15,347 bases of DNA from Timburyella sp030842085 (GCA_030842085.1 JAUUSE010000043.1:1-15347); one strand, 5' to 3'; positions 7,005 to 13,719 are shown, counted from the first letter of the stretch. Notes: generated from the letters alone by a model not told the origin. Translations and numbers: made by a program.

Positions 7005-7845
7005 CCAGCGCCTCCATAGCAGCTTTAGCAAAGTCAAATTTGTTCATGGCATATACGTGCATGCCGCCGCTGCCGTTGTCCATAAGGTCCGTCATCTGCG
7101 ACACAGCATAATCTATACCGGCTTTGCGCAGCCCCTGCGGGTCGTCGGCATATTTATTGAGCAGCTTTATTATTTTCGACGGTAATGATACGGCGCAGGT
7201 AAATATCATTCTTTCTACCTGAGCGCGTGACATCATCGGCATAATGCCGGGTATAATCTGCGATTTTATTCCTCGTGCCGCAGCCTTTTCACGAAATTCG
7301 TAATACACCCTGTTGTCAAAGAAAAGCTGTGTTATAAAAAATGAAGCGCCGGCCTGCTCTTTCTCATATAAATATTCAATATTGTCGTCCATGCTTTCGC
7401 AGTTTATATGTCCCTCCGGATATGCAGCGGCGCCTATGCAGAAATAATTGCGGTCAAGGTCTGAAATAAGCTCCTTGGCATATCTGTAATCGCCGTCTGC
7501 CGGCCTGTCTTCTGGAATATCGCCGCGAAGCGCGAGTATATTCTCAATACCGTTTTCTTTAAGCGATGCGGATATAGTTTCTACATCTGAACGCCGGCTG
7601 CCTATACAAGTGAGGTGAGCAAGCGACTCGATGCCGCTTTCCTTTATCATTGAGGCAAGCTGGACCGTCTTGCCGCGCGGCCCCTTACCGCCGGCACCGT
7701 ATGTAACGCTTATAAAGTCAGGCTTAAGCGACGCCAGCTGCGATATAAAATTGCCTATTGCTTCAAATTCCATATCCTGCTTTGGCGGAAATATTTCAAA
7801 GGAAACATGCGCTTTTTTTCTATTAATAATTTCATCTATTCTCAT
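6991..7845 (-). CDS. metF: Methylenetetrahydrofolate reductase
   Basis: MetF reduces 5,10-methylene-tetrahydrofolate to 5-methyl-tetrahydrofolate using FAD, supplying the methyl donor to the MetH encoded downstream. The 284-residue protein fits the bacterial single-domain TIM barrel. Motifs are SFEIFPPK near the N-terminus (with the catalytic Glu), SVTYGAGG, HLTCIG, LALRGDIP, AAYPEGH, FFITQLFFD, PGIMPM and the closing GMHVYAMNK. The start is set at ATG 7845: the in-frame ATG at 7857 lacks a ribosome site, while GGTGA lies 5 bases before 7845. It is the first gene of a minus-strand unit metF - activation protein - metH, with a TTGACA/TATAAT promoter at 7908-7937. No SAM or cobalamin riboswitch fits in the roughly 55-base leader. 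Confidence 0.96.
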   Translation of the reverse strand: MRIDEIINRKKAHVSFEIFPPKQDMEFEAIGNFISQLASLKPDFISVTYGAGGKGPRGKTVQLASMIKESGIESLAHLTCIGSRRSDVETISASLKENGIENILALRGDIPEDRPADGDYRYAKELISDLDRNYFCIGAAAYPEGHINCESMDDNIEYLYEKEQAGASFFITQLFFDNRVYYEFREKAAARGIKSQIIPGIMPMMSRAQVERMIFTCAVSLPSKIIKLLNKYADDPQGLRKAGIDYAVSQMTDLMDNGSGGMHVYAMNKFDFAKAAMEALDVYR

Positions 7846-7907
7846 ATTATTCACCATACTTATTGTATTAAAAAATACATATTTAATGATATTAATGCTA
7901 TAAAATA

Positions 7908-7937
7908 ATTATATTATTGTCCGGGCCGGTATGTCAA
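7908..7937 (-). promoter_or_regulatory. metF: Sigma-A promoter of the metF operon
   Basis: On the minus strand, TTGACA (complement of 7932-7937) precedes TATAAT (complement of 7908-7913) by 18 bases. Both hexamers are perfect. The spacer holds a GC-rich near-palindrome, CCGGGCCGG (7921-7929), which stands out in AT-rich surroundings and could be a regulator site. Transcription would start near 7901. Confidence 0.75.
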
Positions 7938-7986
7938 GAAAGATAATTGATGGTTAAAGCCAAAATAATTTATTATCCGACAAAAG

Positions 7987-8014
7987 TTGTTATATTTCAA
8001 AAATATGTTATGAT
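7987..8014 (+). promoter_or_regulatory. Probable promoter of the histidine phosphatase gene
   Basis: TTGTTA (7987-7992) and TATGAT (8009-8014) are separated by 16 bases. A second TATAAT at 8021-8026 lacks a matching -35 and is closer to the gene. Transcription near 8021 would give a short leader containing the GGGAGTGAG ribosome site just before the ATG. Confidence 0.5.
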
Positions 8015-8043
8015 TATTACTATAATTAATTGGGAGTGAGCTT

Positions 8044-8583
8044 ATGAAACTATTTGTAGTAAGACACGGCCAGACGTCTTATAATGTAGAAAATAAGGTG
8101 TGCGGCTCTACTGACGCAGATTTAAACGAAACGGGAATAATGCAGGCAAAGGCAGCCGCGCAAAAGCTCAGCGGCATACATATTGATACGGTCTATGCAT
8201 CACCCCTGCGGCGCGCGCTTAAGACGGCGGAAATTATTGCGGCTAAGGTAAGTATTAATAAAGAAGATATAATAATCGACAAGCGGCTGTCAGAGCAGGA
8301 CTATGGCATTTATGAGGGAGTAGATGCCGGTTGCGAGGAGTTTCAGCGATTAAGAGTAAACTTCGGATGCAAAATGCCCGGTGGTGAATCGCCCATGCAG
8401 ACGGCAGTGCGCGCATATAAATTTTTAGACGAAATTTGCGCCGCCGACAGCAGCAAAAATGTTTTGATAGTCACGCATGGAAGCCTCAGCCGGGCTATAA
8501 ACTCATATTTTTACAACATGGACAACGATGAATATTTTAGATTTATGCCGGATAATTGCGGCATACTGGAATATACTGTTTAA
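8044..8583 (+). CDS. Histidine phosphatase family protein (phosphoglycerate mutase-like)
   Basis: The 179-residue protein has the signature of the histidine phosphatase superfamily. VVRHGQT at residues 5-11 carries the phospho-accepting His8, ASPLRRA (52-58) the second Arg, LSEQDYGIYEG (82-92) the acid/base Glu, and VTHG (143-146) the second catalytic His145. These enzymes remove or transfer phosphate on small molecules; members include alpha-ribazole phosphatase (CobC), fructose-bisphosphatases and phosphoserine phosphatases. The substrate is not readable. Its position opposite the B12-dependent methionine genes makes a CobC-like role tempting, but no sequence feature settles it, so no symbol is given. 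The ATG at 8044 follows GGGAGTGAG at suitable distance. A cytoplasmic enzyme is expected, since no signal peptide is present. Confidence 0.9.
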   Translation: MKLFVVRHGQTSYNVENKVCGSTDADLNETGIMQAKAAAQKLSGIHIDTVYASPLRRALKTAEIIAAKVSINKEDIIIDKRLSEQDYGIYEGVDAGCEEFQRLRVNFGCKMPGGESPMQTAVRAYKFLDEICAADSSKNVLIVTHGSLSRAINSYFYNMDNDEYFRFMPDNCGILEYTV

Positions 8584-8714
8584 TAGCTTTATTAGGGATT
8601 TTTACCTGCTTTAAATACACAAAAGATCACGCCTTTATCGTGCGGTGTATATATCATGAAGCACATGATGAGTACATCAGTAAATATAAAATTATTAATA
8701 ATGCCTTTATTCTA

Positions 8715-8791
8715 ATCGCTAAGAAAGCTGCGACTCTCACAATAAAGCTTTTGCCGGCGCCGATGCAGCTGGAAAGCTTCGGCTTAGCGAT
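8715..8791. repeat. Nested inverted repeats between the phosphatase gene and rpsD
   Basis: ATCGCTAAG (8715-8723) is the exact reverse complement of CTTAGCGAT (8783-8791), and inside it AGCTGC (8726-8731) matches GCAGCT (8765-8770). AAAGCTT repeats and a GC-rich centre (GCCGGCGCCG) lie between. The arms can form a branched structure on either strand. It sits immediately before the rpsD terminator on the minus-strand side. Function unknown. Confidence 0.5.
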
Positions 8792-8797
8792 AATAAC

Positions 8798-8828
8798 AAA
8801 AAAGTGCCAGACTTTTTGGTCTGGCACT
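8798..8828 (-). terminator. rpsD: Intrinsic terminator of rpsD
   Basis: AGTGCCAGAC (8803-8812) and GTCTGGCACT (8819-8828) form a perfect 10-bp stem with a 6-base loop. On the minus strand it is followed by TTTTT (complement of 8798-8802) and lies 17 bases after the rpsD stop codon. The plus-strand side ends in ATATATT, so it may weakly stop rightward transcripts too. Confidence 0.9.
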
Positions 8829-8844
8829 ATATATTATCAGGCTA

Positions 8845-9438
8845 TTATTTAGAATAGAACTCAACGATAAGAGTTGCATTTATAGGCACATCAATCTGCT
8901 CACGAGTAGCACGTGCAACAACGGTACCCTTAAAAGAATCCTTGCCGCCCTCAAGCCACTCAGGAACTATTCTGCTCTCAGTATAAGAGAATATATCTTC
9001 AAAATGCTTTGAAGAACGTGAAGCCTCTTTAATTTCAACTACGTCGCCGACTTTCACCTCATATGAAGGAATGTTGACTTTCTTGCCATTTACAAGCACA
9101 TGACCGTGAAGCACTACCTGGCGTGCTTCGTTACGTGTGCGAGCAAAGCCAAGACGGAAAACTACATTATCTATACGGTTCTCCAAAAGGATAAGGAGGT
9201 TATCACCGGTTACGCCTTCCATCTTAACTGCTTTCTCATAATATGATTTAAACTGCTTTTCCATAACGCCATAAACGAACTTTGCTCTCTGCTTCTCTCT
9301 CAGCTGTACGCTGTATTCGCTCATCTTGCGGCGCTCCTTAACGATGCGCTTAGAGGGCTTCTTAGAAAGTCCGAGCAGTGCCGGCTCAAGTCCTAATGAG
9401 CGGCAACGCTTAAGTGCCGGCGTAATATTCCTTGCCAT
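8845..9438 (-). CDS. rpsD: 30S ribosomal protein S4
   Basis: S4 is a primary 16S rRNA-binding protein that nucleates assembly of the small subunit body, and in many bacteria it represses its own synthesis. The 197-residue protein has the helical N-terminal domain with MSEYSVQLREKQRAKFVYGVMEKQF (39-63) and the S4 RNA-binding domain (about 87-150: LENRIDNVVFRLGFARTRNEARQ, then HGHVLVNGKKVNIPSYEVK). Only one cysteine (Cys12) is present near the N-terminus, so this is the zinc-free form of S4. ATG 9438 is chosen because GGAG lies 8 bases upstream and MARNITPALKRCR is the usual N-terminus; the longer frame to 9486 runs through the leader. The gene is alone, outside the alpha ribosomal operon, with its own promoter (9553-9581), a leader of about 108 bases and a terminator, as in Bacillus. 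Confidence 0.97.
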   Translation of the reverse strand: MARNITPALKRCRSLGLEPALLGLSKKPSKRIVKERRKMSEYSVQLREKQRAKFVYGVMEKQFKSYYEKAVKMEGVTGDNLLILLENRIDNVVFRLGFARTRNEARQVVLHGHVLVNGKKVNIPSYEVKVGDVVEIKEASRSSKHFEDIFSYTESRIVPEWLEGGKDSFKGTVVARATREQIDVPINATLIVEFYSK

Positions 9439-9546
9439 ATAACTATCTCCTTTAAAATAATTATAGTTGTTAAGCCAAACAGGCATTTATTTCTGACATT
9501 TATGTAAAGGTATTAAAATAACCTAAACACAATAACCCAGTGTGAC
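9439..9546 (-). promoter_or_regulatory. rpsD: rpsD leader with the ribosome site held in a hairpin loop
   Basis: From the predicted start near 9546 to the ATG at 9438 the transcript has about 108 untranslated bases. AACTAT (complement of 9463-9468) pairs with ATAGTT (complement of 9441-9446), placing the AAAGGAG ribosome site in the 16-base loop. Stand-alone rpsD genes of Firmicutes are known to carry S4-binding leaders that repress translation. Autoregulation here is inferred from position and structure, not from a recognised consensus. Confidence 0.45.
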
Positions 9547-9552
9547 CAATTT

Positions 9553-9581
9553 ATAATAGCAAAATTGCATCCCACTGTCAA
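9553..9581 (-). promoter_or_regulatory. rpsD: Strong sigma-A promoter of rpsD
   Basis: On the minus strand, TTGACA (complement of 9576-9581) and TATTAT (complement of 9553-9558) are separated by 17 bases. The -35 is perfect and the -10 has one mismatch. Transcription is expected near 9546. Confidence 0.8.
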
Positions 9582-9779
9582 GTAAAAAATATAATTAAAG
9601 CATTATTTTTATAAAATTAAAGCTCATTTTTGCTGTATTTAGCATTTTTAAAAATAAATCAGCTGTATTTTATCAAAAGATAAATTAAAAATTTTTTATA
9701 AAATTCTTTACATATACAAAATTATACATTATATATATTATGATTTATAATTTTAATTTTGTCAACACTAAAAATCAAG
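9582..9779. other. Very AT-rich non-coding block between the rpsD and SRP RNA promoters
   Basis: Almost all A and T, with many A- and T-tracts (for example AAAAATTTTTTATAAAA near 9690) and no open frame. It separates two divergent strong promoters. Phased A-tracts next to rRNA-class promoters can act as UP elements or bend DNA, which would suit a highly expressed RNA gene. No repeat unit or origin-type box set was recognised. Confidence 0.5.
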
Positions 9780-9808
9780 TTGTAATTATAGAATAAATAT
9801 ATTATAAT
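9780..9808 (+). promoter_or_regulatory. ffs: Promoter of the SRP RNA gene
   Basis: TTGTAA (9780-9785) and a perfect TATAAT (9803-9808) are separated by 17 bases, with AT-rich DNA directly upstream. The start of transcription is expected at about 9814-9816. Confidence 0.7.
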
Positions 9809-9814
9809 AAGGAA

Positions 9815-10041
9815 TGCCGATGGTGGGTATGTGATTTAACCGGCGGTTTTGAATATTAAATATGGTATCTGTTTTACGGGATGTACTGCTTTCGGGACCT
9901 GTGCGACGGTCTCCTGTGAACCATGTCAGGCGGGGAACCGAGCAGCATTAAGCAGTCTTGACTGTGCGCCGCAGTAATTCTGGAGGCGGTACATCCGATA
10001 AAACAGGTATCTGACGGTCATAACTTGGCCGTTATTTTTTT
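9815..10041 (+). ncRNA. ffs: Signal recognition particle RNA (4.5S/scRNA)
   Basis: The conserved helix 8 core is unmistakable: GTCAGG (9925-9930), CGG-GGAA-CCG (9931-9940) with the GGAA tetraloop at 9934-9937, then AGCAGC (9941-9946), preceded by TGTGAACCAT and followed by ATTAAGCAG as in Bacillus scRNA. The long helix 5 is formed by 9864-9886 and 9989-10011 (CTGTTTTA/TAAAACAG and GGATGTAC/GTACATCC). This RNA binds Ffh and targets membrane and secreted proteins. About 49 bases lie between the predicted start and helix 5; they may hold an Alu-like domain as in the long Gram-positive form, but I could not fold it with confidence, so the 5' end is approximate. The 3' end is set by the terminator at 10012-10041. 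The gene sits just upstream of dnaX, its usual neighbour in Firmicutes. Confidence 0.92.
10012..10041 (+). terminator. Terminator of SRP RNA, upstream of dnaX
   Basis: ACGGTC (10014-10019) pairs with GGCCGT (10027-10032), extended by two weaker pairs, with a 7-base loop and seven T at 10035-10041. It ends 17 bases before the dnaX GTG, so dnaX transcription from the SRP promoter must depend on read-through. Confidence 0.8.
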
Positions 10042-10058
10042 AACGCGGGGGTGGACGT

Positions 10059-11948
10059 GTGTATCAGGCGCTTTACAGGAAATACCGGCCAAAGCTTTTT
10101 TCAGACGTAGCCGGACAGGAGCATGTAACAAAGGTGCTCAGCCGTCAGGTGGAAGAGGGACGTATTTCACATGCGTATCTTTTTACCGGCTCACGCGGTA
10201 CCGGCAAAACCACCTGCGCCAAAATACTCGCAAAGGCCATAAACTGCCTTAATCCGACAAATGGGCAGCCCTGCTGCGAATGCGAAATGTGCCGCCAGAT
10301 TGAGAGTGAGCAGCAGACGGATGTGGTGGAAATAGATGCCGCCTCCAACAACAGCGTGGAAAATATACGCGATTTGCGCAGCAAGATAGTATATACTCCG
10401 GCGGCAGCTAAGTACAGGGTTTATATTATTGACGAGGTCCATATGCTTTCAACCGGCGCATTCAACGCGCTTCTTAAGACGCTGGAGGAACCGCCGGAGT
10501 ATGTGGTATTTATTTTAGCTACAACGGAAATCCACAAGCTCCCGGCGACGATATTGTCGCGCTGCCAGCGGTTTGATTTTCGCCGGCTTTCACCGGAGGT
10601 CATAGCCGAGCGCGTTAAATATGTGTGCAGCAGTGAAAATTTGCAGATAACGGACGACGCGGCGATACTCATAGGCCGGCTGGCCGACGGCGCGCTGAGA
10701 GATGCGCTGTCGCTGCTGGATGTATGCGCTGCAAAAAGCGATAATATAGACGAGGCGTTGGTTATAGGTTCCGCCGGCATAGTCGGCAAAGAGCAGATGT
10801 ATAAAATTGCCGAAAGCTTTATCGCGGGAGATACCAAAAAAGCGCTGGAAACCATAAATTTACTTTATCAAAGCTCGCACGACATGCAGCGGCTGTGTTC
10901 GGAGCTTATGTCTTACTATCGGGACTTGATGGTCGCGGCGTCGGTGAAAGACTGCGGCGGGCTGATTACGGCATCGTCGTCTGAGCTTGGCCAGATTGAA
11001 CATCAGGCCAAAGCGGCGGGACTAAATAATATTATGCAGACAATGTCTGTGCTGAAAAACACGCTGGAATCTTTCAGGCGCTCGGGGGCGTCGCCCCTGA
11101 CGCAGATGGAGATGGCGGTTGTAGACATCTGCAGCAAGGCTTCTTATGTGCGTGATGCGCAGCCGTATGCTGCGGCTGCAAGTGCGGCAAGGCAAGGAAC
11201 AGGAGCAGCGGTATCAGCAAATAATGGTCAGGATGGCGGCGCCACAAATAAGGCGTCCGATACTGGACATGGCGAGCCGGGCGCAAAGGGACAGAATGCT
11301 TTGTCTGATACTGCAGTGAAAGACACAGTACAGAACGCAGAGGCGGACGACCGTCCGCCATGGATATCAGCAGATGAGGCGGCGGCATTTAATGCTCAGC
11401 CACAAAATAACAGTGCTGATTTAAATATATCTCACGCCGGTGCCGTCGCTGACGGCAGCGGTATAGGCAAAGGCGCTGATAATAAATCAGCAGTATATGG
11501 ATACGGCGACATACCATTGCCCGACGATTCCGATGCGCCACCCGACACAACCGGCGCAGGCAGCGCCGACATGGGCGGTGCGGCCGCATATGATGAGCAA
11601 GCAGAAAATCCACCGCTTCCCGACGGGGTTGAGGTATGCACTAAATGGCCGGAGATTATGGACGCATTAGCTTCTAAAAACCGCGCGATGTATGCGGTGC
11701 TTATGGGCTCGAAAGCATATATAAAGGGTGATTTGCTGCTTATAGATGCGAAAAATTCCCTTTTTAGGGACATGATAAAAACTGAAACAAGGCATCGCAG
11801 CGATATACGGGCAGCGGCGGAAAAAGTGCTCGGTGTAAAATATCGGCTGGGTCCATTTAACGCAAACAACAGTGCAAATACGGCTGTTTCTGACCCGCTT
11901 GATAAGCTTAGCGGGCGACTTAAGCAGGCAGGCTTTGATGTAAAATAA
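10059..11948 (+). CDS. dnaX: DNA polymerase III subunit gamma/tau (clamp loader)
   Basis: DnaX is the ATPase motor that loads the sliding clamp and joins polymerase cores and helicase at the fork. The 629 residues show Walker A GSRGTGKTT (44-52), a zinc module C-x8-C-x2-C-x2-C (Cys63, 72, 75, 78), Walker B VYIIDEVH (121-128), sensor 1 around TTEIHK (155-160) and the Arg-finger motif SRC (167-169). Residues from about 370 to 520 form a low-complexity Ala/Gly/Asp-rich linker. A C-terminal folded tau-type segment follows (about 525-600: TKWPEIMDAL, KGDLLLIDAKNSLFRD). The start is GTG at 10059, giving MYQALYRKYRP, with GGGGTGG shortly upstream. There is no in-frame A AAA AAG slippery site of the E. 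coli kind, so only the full-length product is predicted. It is followed by ybaB after 20 bases. Confidence 0.97.
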   Translation: MYQALYRKYRPKLFSDVAGQEHVTKVLSRQVEEGRISHAYLFTGSRGTGKTTCAKILAKAINCLNPTNGQPCCECEMCRQIESEQQTDVVEIDAASNNSVENIRDLRSKIVYTPAAAKYRVYIIDEVHMLSTGAFNALLKTLEEPPEYVVFILATTEIHKLPATILSRCQRFDFRRLSPEVIAERVKYVCSSENLQITDDAAILIGRLADGALRDALSLLDVCAAKSDNIDEALVIGSAGIVGKEQMYKIAESFIAGDTKKALETINLLYQSSHDMQRLCSELMSYYRDLMVAASVKDCGGLITASSSELGQIEHQAKAAGLNNIMQTMSVLKNTLESFRRSGASPLTQMEMAVVDICSKASYVRDAQPYAAAASAARQGTGAAVSANNGQDGGATNKASDTGHGEPGAKGQNALSDTAVKDTVQNAEADDRPPWISADEAAAFNAQPQNNSADLNISHAGAVADGSGIGKGADNKSAVYGYGDIPLPDDSDAPPDTTGAGSADMGGAAAYDEQAENPPLPDGVEVCTKWPEIMDALASKNRAMYAVLMGSKAYIKGDLLLIDAKNSLFRDMIKTETRHRSDIRAAAEKVLGVKYRLGPFNANNSANTAVSDPLDKLSGRLKQAGFDVK

Positions 11949-11968
11949 ATAATTTGGAGTGATAAAAT

Positions 11969-12316
11969 ATGAAGGCAAGGTTACCTAAGGGCATGGGCGG
12001 CGGAATGAACAACATGCTTCAGCGAGCGCAGAAGATGCAGGAAGATATGGCGAATAAGCAGGCGGAACTGGAGCAGCGTGAATATACTGCCAGCTCGGGC
12101 GGCGGAATGGTTGAGGCGGTAGTAGACGGCAAGCATATGATTAAATCGCTTAAAATCAATCCTGAGGCGGTCGACCCGGAGGATACGGAAATGCTTGAGG
12201 ATCTTATTATTGCCGCTGTAAACGAAGCTGTAAGAGAAGCGGAGGCCGTATCAGAAGAAGAACTCGGCAAAATTACCGCCGGTCTTAATATACCTGGAAT
12301 GCCAGGCATGTTTTAA
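11969..12316 (+). CDS. ybaB: Nucleoid-associated protein YbaB/EbfC
   Basis: YbaB/EbfC is a small dimeric DNA-binding protein found between dnaX and recR in most bacteria. The 115-residue protein has a Gly/Met-rich N-terminus (LPKGMGGGMNNM), a helix LQRAQKMQEDMANKQAELEQ, the conserved strand segment VEAVVDGKHMIKSLKINPE (about 48-66), the DLIIAAVNEAVREAE helix and a Met/Gly/Pro tail (LNIPGMPGMF). All are typical. The ATG follows TTTGGAG at about 8 bases and lies 20 bases after dnaX, so both are probably on one transcript. Its exact cellular job is unsettled even in model species; nucleoid structure and DNA-damage roles have been proposed. Confidence 0.94.
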   Translation: MKARLPKGMGGGMNNMLQRAQKMQEDMANKQAELEQREYTASSGGGMVEAVVDGKHMIKSLKINPEAVDPEDTEMLEDLIIAAVNEAVREAEAVSEEELGKITAGLNIPGMPGMF

Positions 12317-12476
12317 TTATTGCTGCAAATCGAATGTATGCATATCAATGATGTAAAGATTTGTTGCATTACATGTATTTTAACCTAATACGTTGTCTTT
12401 TACTGTATATAACTGTAAAAATCGACGTGAATGGTTTATAATATAAAGTTAAATATCTTTACTTAAATTTATGCAT

Positions 12477-12504
12477 TTGACTGCTTTGAAATTTTAATTT
12501 TAAT
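12477..12504 (+). promoter_or_regulatory. recR: Possible promoter of recR
   Basis: TTGACT (12477-12482) and TTTAAT (12499-12504) are separated by 16 bases, one mismatch each from consensus. It lies in the 252-base gap between ybaB and recR, which contains no gene and no clear terminator. It would give recR an independent start about 58 bases before its ATG. Confidence 0.45.
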
Positions 12505-12568
12505 TAAAACCGAGATAACGACAAAATATTTTAGGAGCATATATTACAATAATAGCGGAGGAATTAAG

Positions 12569-13171
12569 ATGGCATATACCGTTCCGGCCATGAGCAATTT
12601 AACAGATCAGTTTGCGCGTCTGCCGGGAATAGGACGAAAGACGGCGGCGCGGCTGGCATATTACATAATAAATCTGCCGGACGGCGAAGCGGAAAAGTTT
12701 GCATCGGCGATTTTAGAGGCGCGGCAAAAAATAAACTACTGCGAAATCTGCCAGAATATAACGGAAAACAGCAAGTGCACCATATGCTCCGATGACAAGC
12801 GCGATAAAAGCACGATATGTGTTGTTGAGGATTCTCAGGATGTAGCGGCGTTTGAGCGCACGCATGAATATGACGGGCTTTATCATGTGCTGCACGGCGT
12901 AATTTCTCCGCTCGACGGCGTAGGCCCTGAGCAGCTGAGGATAAAGGAGCTTATAGCCCGTCTTAATAATCCGGATGTAAAAGAAATAATAATGGCGACA
13001 AACCCCACCGTAGAGGGTGAAGCGACGGCGTCGTATATTTCACGGCTGATAAAGCCGTTTGGAATAAAAGTCACGCGGCTGGCTTACGGCATACCAGTTG
13101 GAGGCGACCTTGAGTATGCAGATGAAGTTACTCTTTCCCGCGCGCTTGAGGGAAGAAGTGAGATTATCTAA
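12569..13171 (+). CDS. recR: Recombination mediator RecR
   Basis: RecR works with RecO (and RecF) to load RecA onto gapped single-stranded DNA; it forms a ring clamp. The 200-residue length is standard. In order: a helix-hairpin-helix LPGIGRKTAARLA (18-30), a four-cysteine zinc finger (Cys58, 61, 70, 73), a Toprim domain beginning ICVVEDSQD (83-91), and the conserved segment TNPTVEGEATASYISRLI (144-161) with LAYGIPVGGDLEYADEVTL (171-189). The start ATG follows GCGGAGG at about 8 bases. Unlike in many Firmicutes, recR is separated from ybaB by about 250 non-coding bases and may have its own promoter. The downstream GtrA-like gene overlaps its 3' end by 14 bases. Confidence 0.97.
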   Translation: MAYTVPAMSNLTDQFARLPGIGRKTAARLAYYIINLPDGEAEKFASAILEARQKINYCEICQNITENSKCTICSDDKRDKSTICVVEDSQDVAAFERTHEYDGLYHVLHGVISPLDGVGPEQLRIKELIARLNNPDVKEIIMATNPTVEGEATASYISRLIKPFGIKVTRLAYGIPVGGDLEYADEVTLSRALEGRSEII

Positions 13172-13592
13172 AATAAAGGAGAATTACTTTACTCCGCAAG
13201 GGGCAGTAAAGCTTTTAAAGCTTTCGCTTCGCGGAGTAGTTAAGCTTGTCGTTGAGGGCGGATCCTTTGTTGCCCAGAGCTATTTGGGACTGCCTAGGGA
13301 AATATCGCAGATTGTATCTCAGGCGCTGGGAATTACCAGCAGTTTTGTTTTAAACAGCAATTTTTCTTTTAAAAACGAGCGGCTGTTCAGCGTTAAATTT
13401 GCAAAATTTATCGCAGTAAAAATGATTTCAATGGCGGCCGGCGTTATCTTTATGACTGTGATAGGACGCACGCTGTTTAAAACCGATAATATGAGAAGTG
13501 ATATACTTGCAAAAGCGGTGGTTATGGCGCTTACTGGTATAATAAGCATTTGCGGAAATACATTTTTTGTTTTTAAGGATAAAAGCGAATGA
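13158..13592 (+). CDS. GtrA-like small multi-pass membrane protein
   Basis: The 144-residue protein looks like a GtrA/DPMS flippase family member, small four-helix membrane proteins linked to transfer of lipid-linked sugars across the membrane. The diagnostic feature is the helix followed by SSFVLNSNFSFKNERLF, matching the family N-x-x-x-x-F segment after helix 2, and a final helix ending GNTFFVFKD. Hydrophobic stretches occur at about 24-45, 50-68, 83-102 and 118-137. The start is GTG 13158: GAGGG lies about 5 bases upstream, and no ATG occurs in frame after the recR stop. An AAAGGAG after the recR stop has no start codon at usable distance in this frame. It overlaps recR by 14 bases, so translation is probably coupled. 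Its sugar partner is not encoded nearby. Confidence 0.72.
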   Translation: MRLSKIKENYFTPQGAVKLLKLSLRGVVKLVVEGGSFVAQSYLGLPREISQIVSQALGITSSFVLNSNFSFKNERLFSVKFAKFIAVKMISMAAGVIFMTVIGRTLFKTDNMRSDILAKAVVMALTGIISICGNTFFVFKDKSE

Positions 13593-13719
13593 CGCTTATG
13601 TTATTTTAATTGCTCATTAAAAATCGATAAAGAAAATAGCAAATAAGAGTCGTAGAAAAACGAGGACTTATTTATAGCTTGCACAAAATTTAAAATATAC
13701 GAAGATGTGATATATGTTA

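Noticed and set aside
7846..7901. Possible SAM, T-box or cobalamin riboswitch ahead of metF
   Set aside because: The leader from the mapped promoter is only about 55 bases, AT-rich and without the conserved cores of these switches.
8556..8852. Open frame of 98 codons on the plus strand after the histidine phosphatase
   Set aside because: It starts inside the phosphatase gene, has no ribosome site, resembles no family, and runs through the rpsD terminator hairpin.
10829..10845. Run of six A followed by G in dnaX, like the E. coli frameshift signal
   Set aside because: The reading frame is ACC AAA AAA GCG, so the A AAA AAG heptamer is out of phase for -1 slippage, and it lies in domain III, well before the gamma/tau boundary.
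11074..11978. Minus-strand open frames opposite the dnaX linker and C-terminus
   Set aside because: They arise from biased codon use in the Ala/Gly/Asp-rich linker and are overlapped by the certain dnaX frame.
13641..13673. Stem-loop AAATAAG/CTTATTT with inner TCGT/ACGA after the GtrA-like gene
   Set aside because: AT-rich stem with an internal loop and no following T-tract; could be a weak terminator but not enough to list as one.
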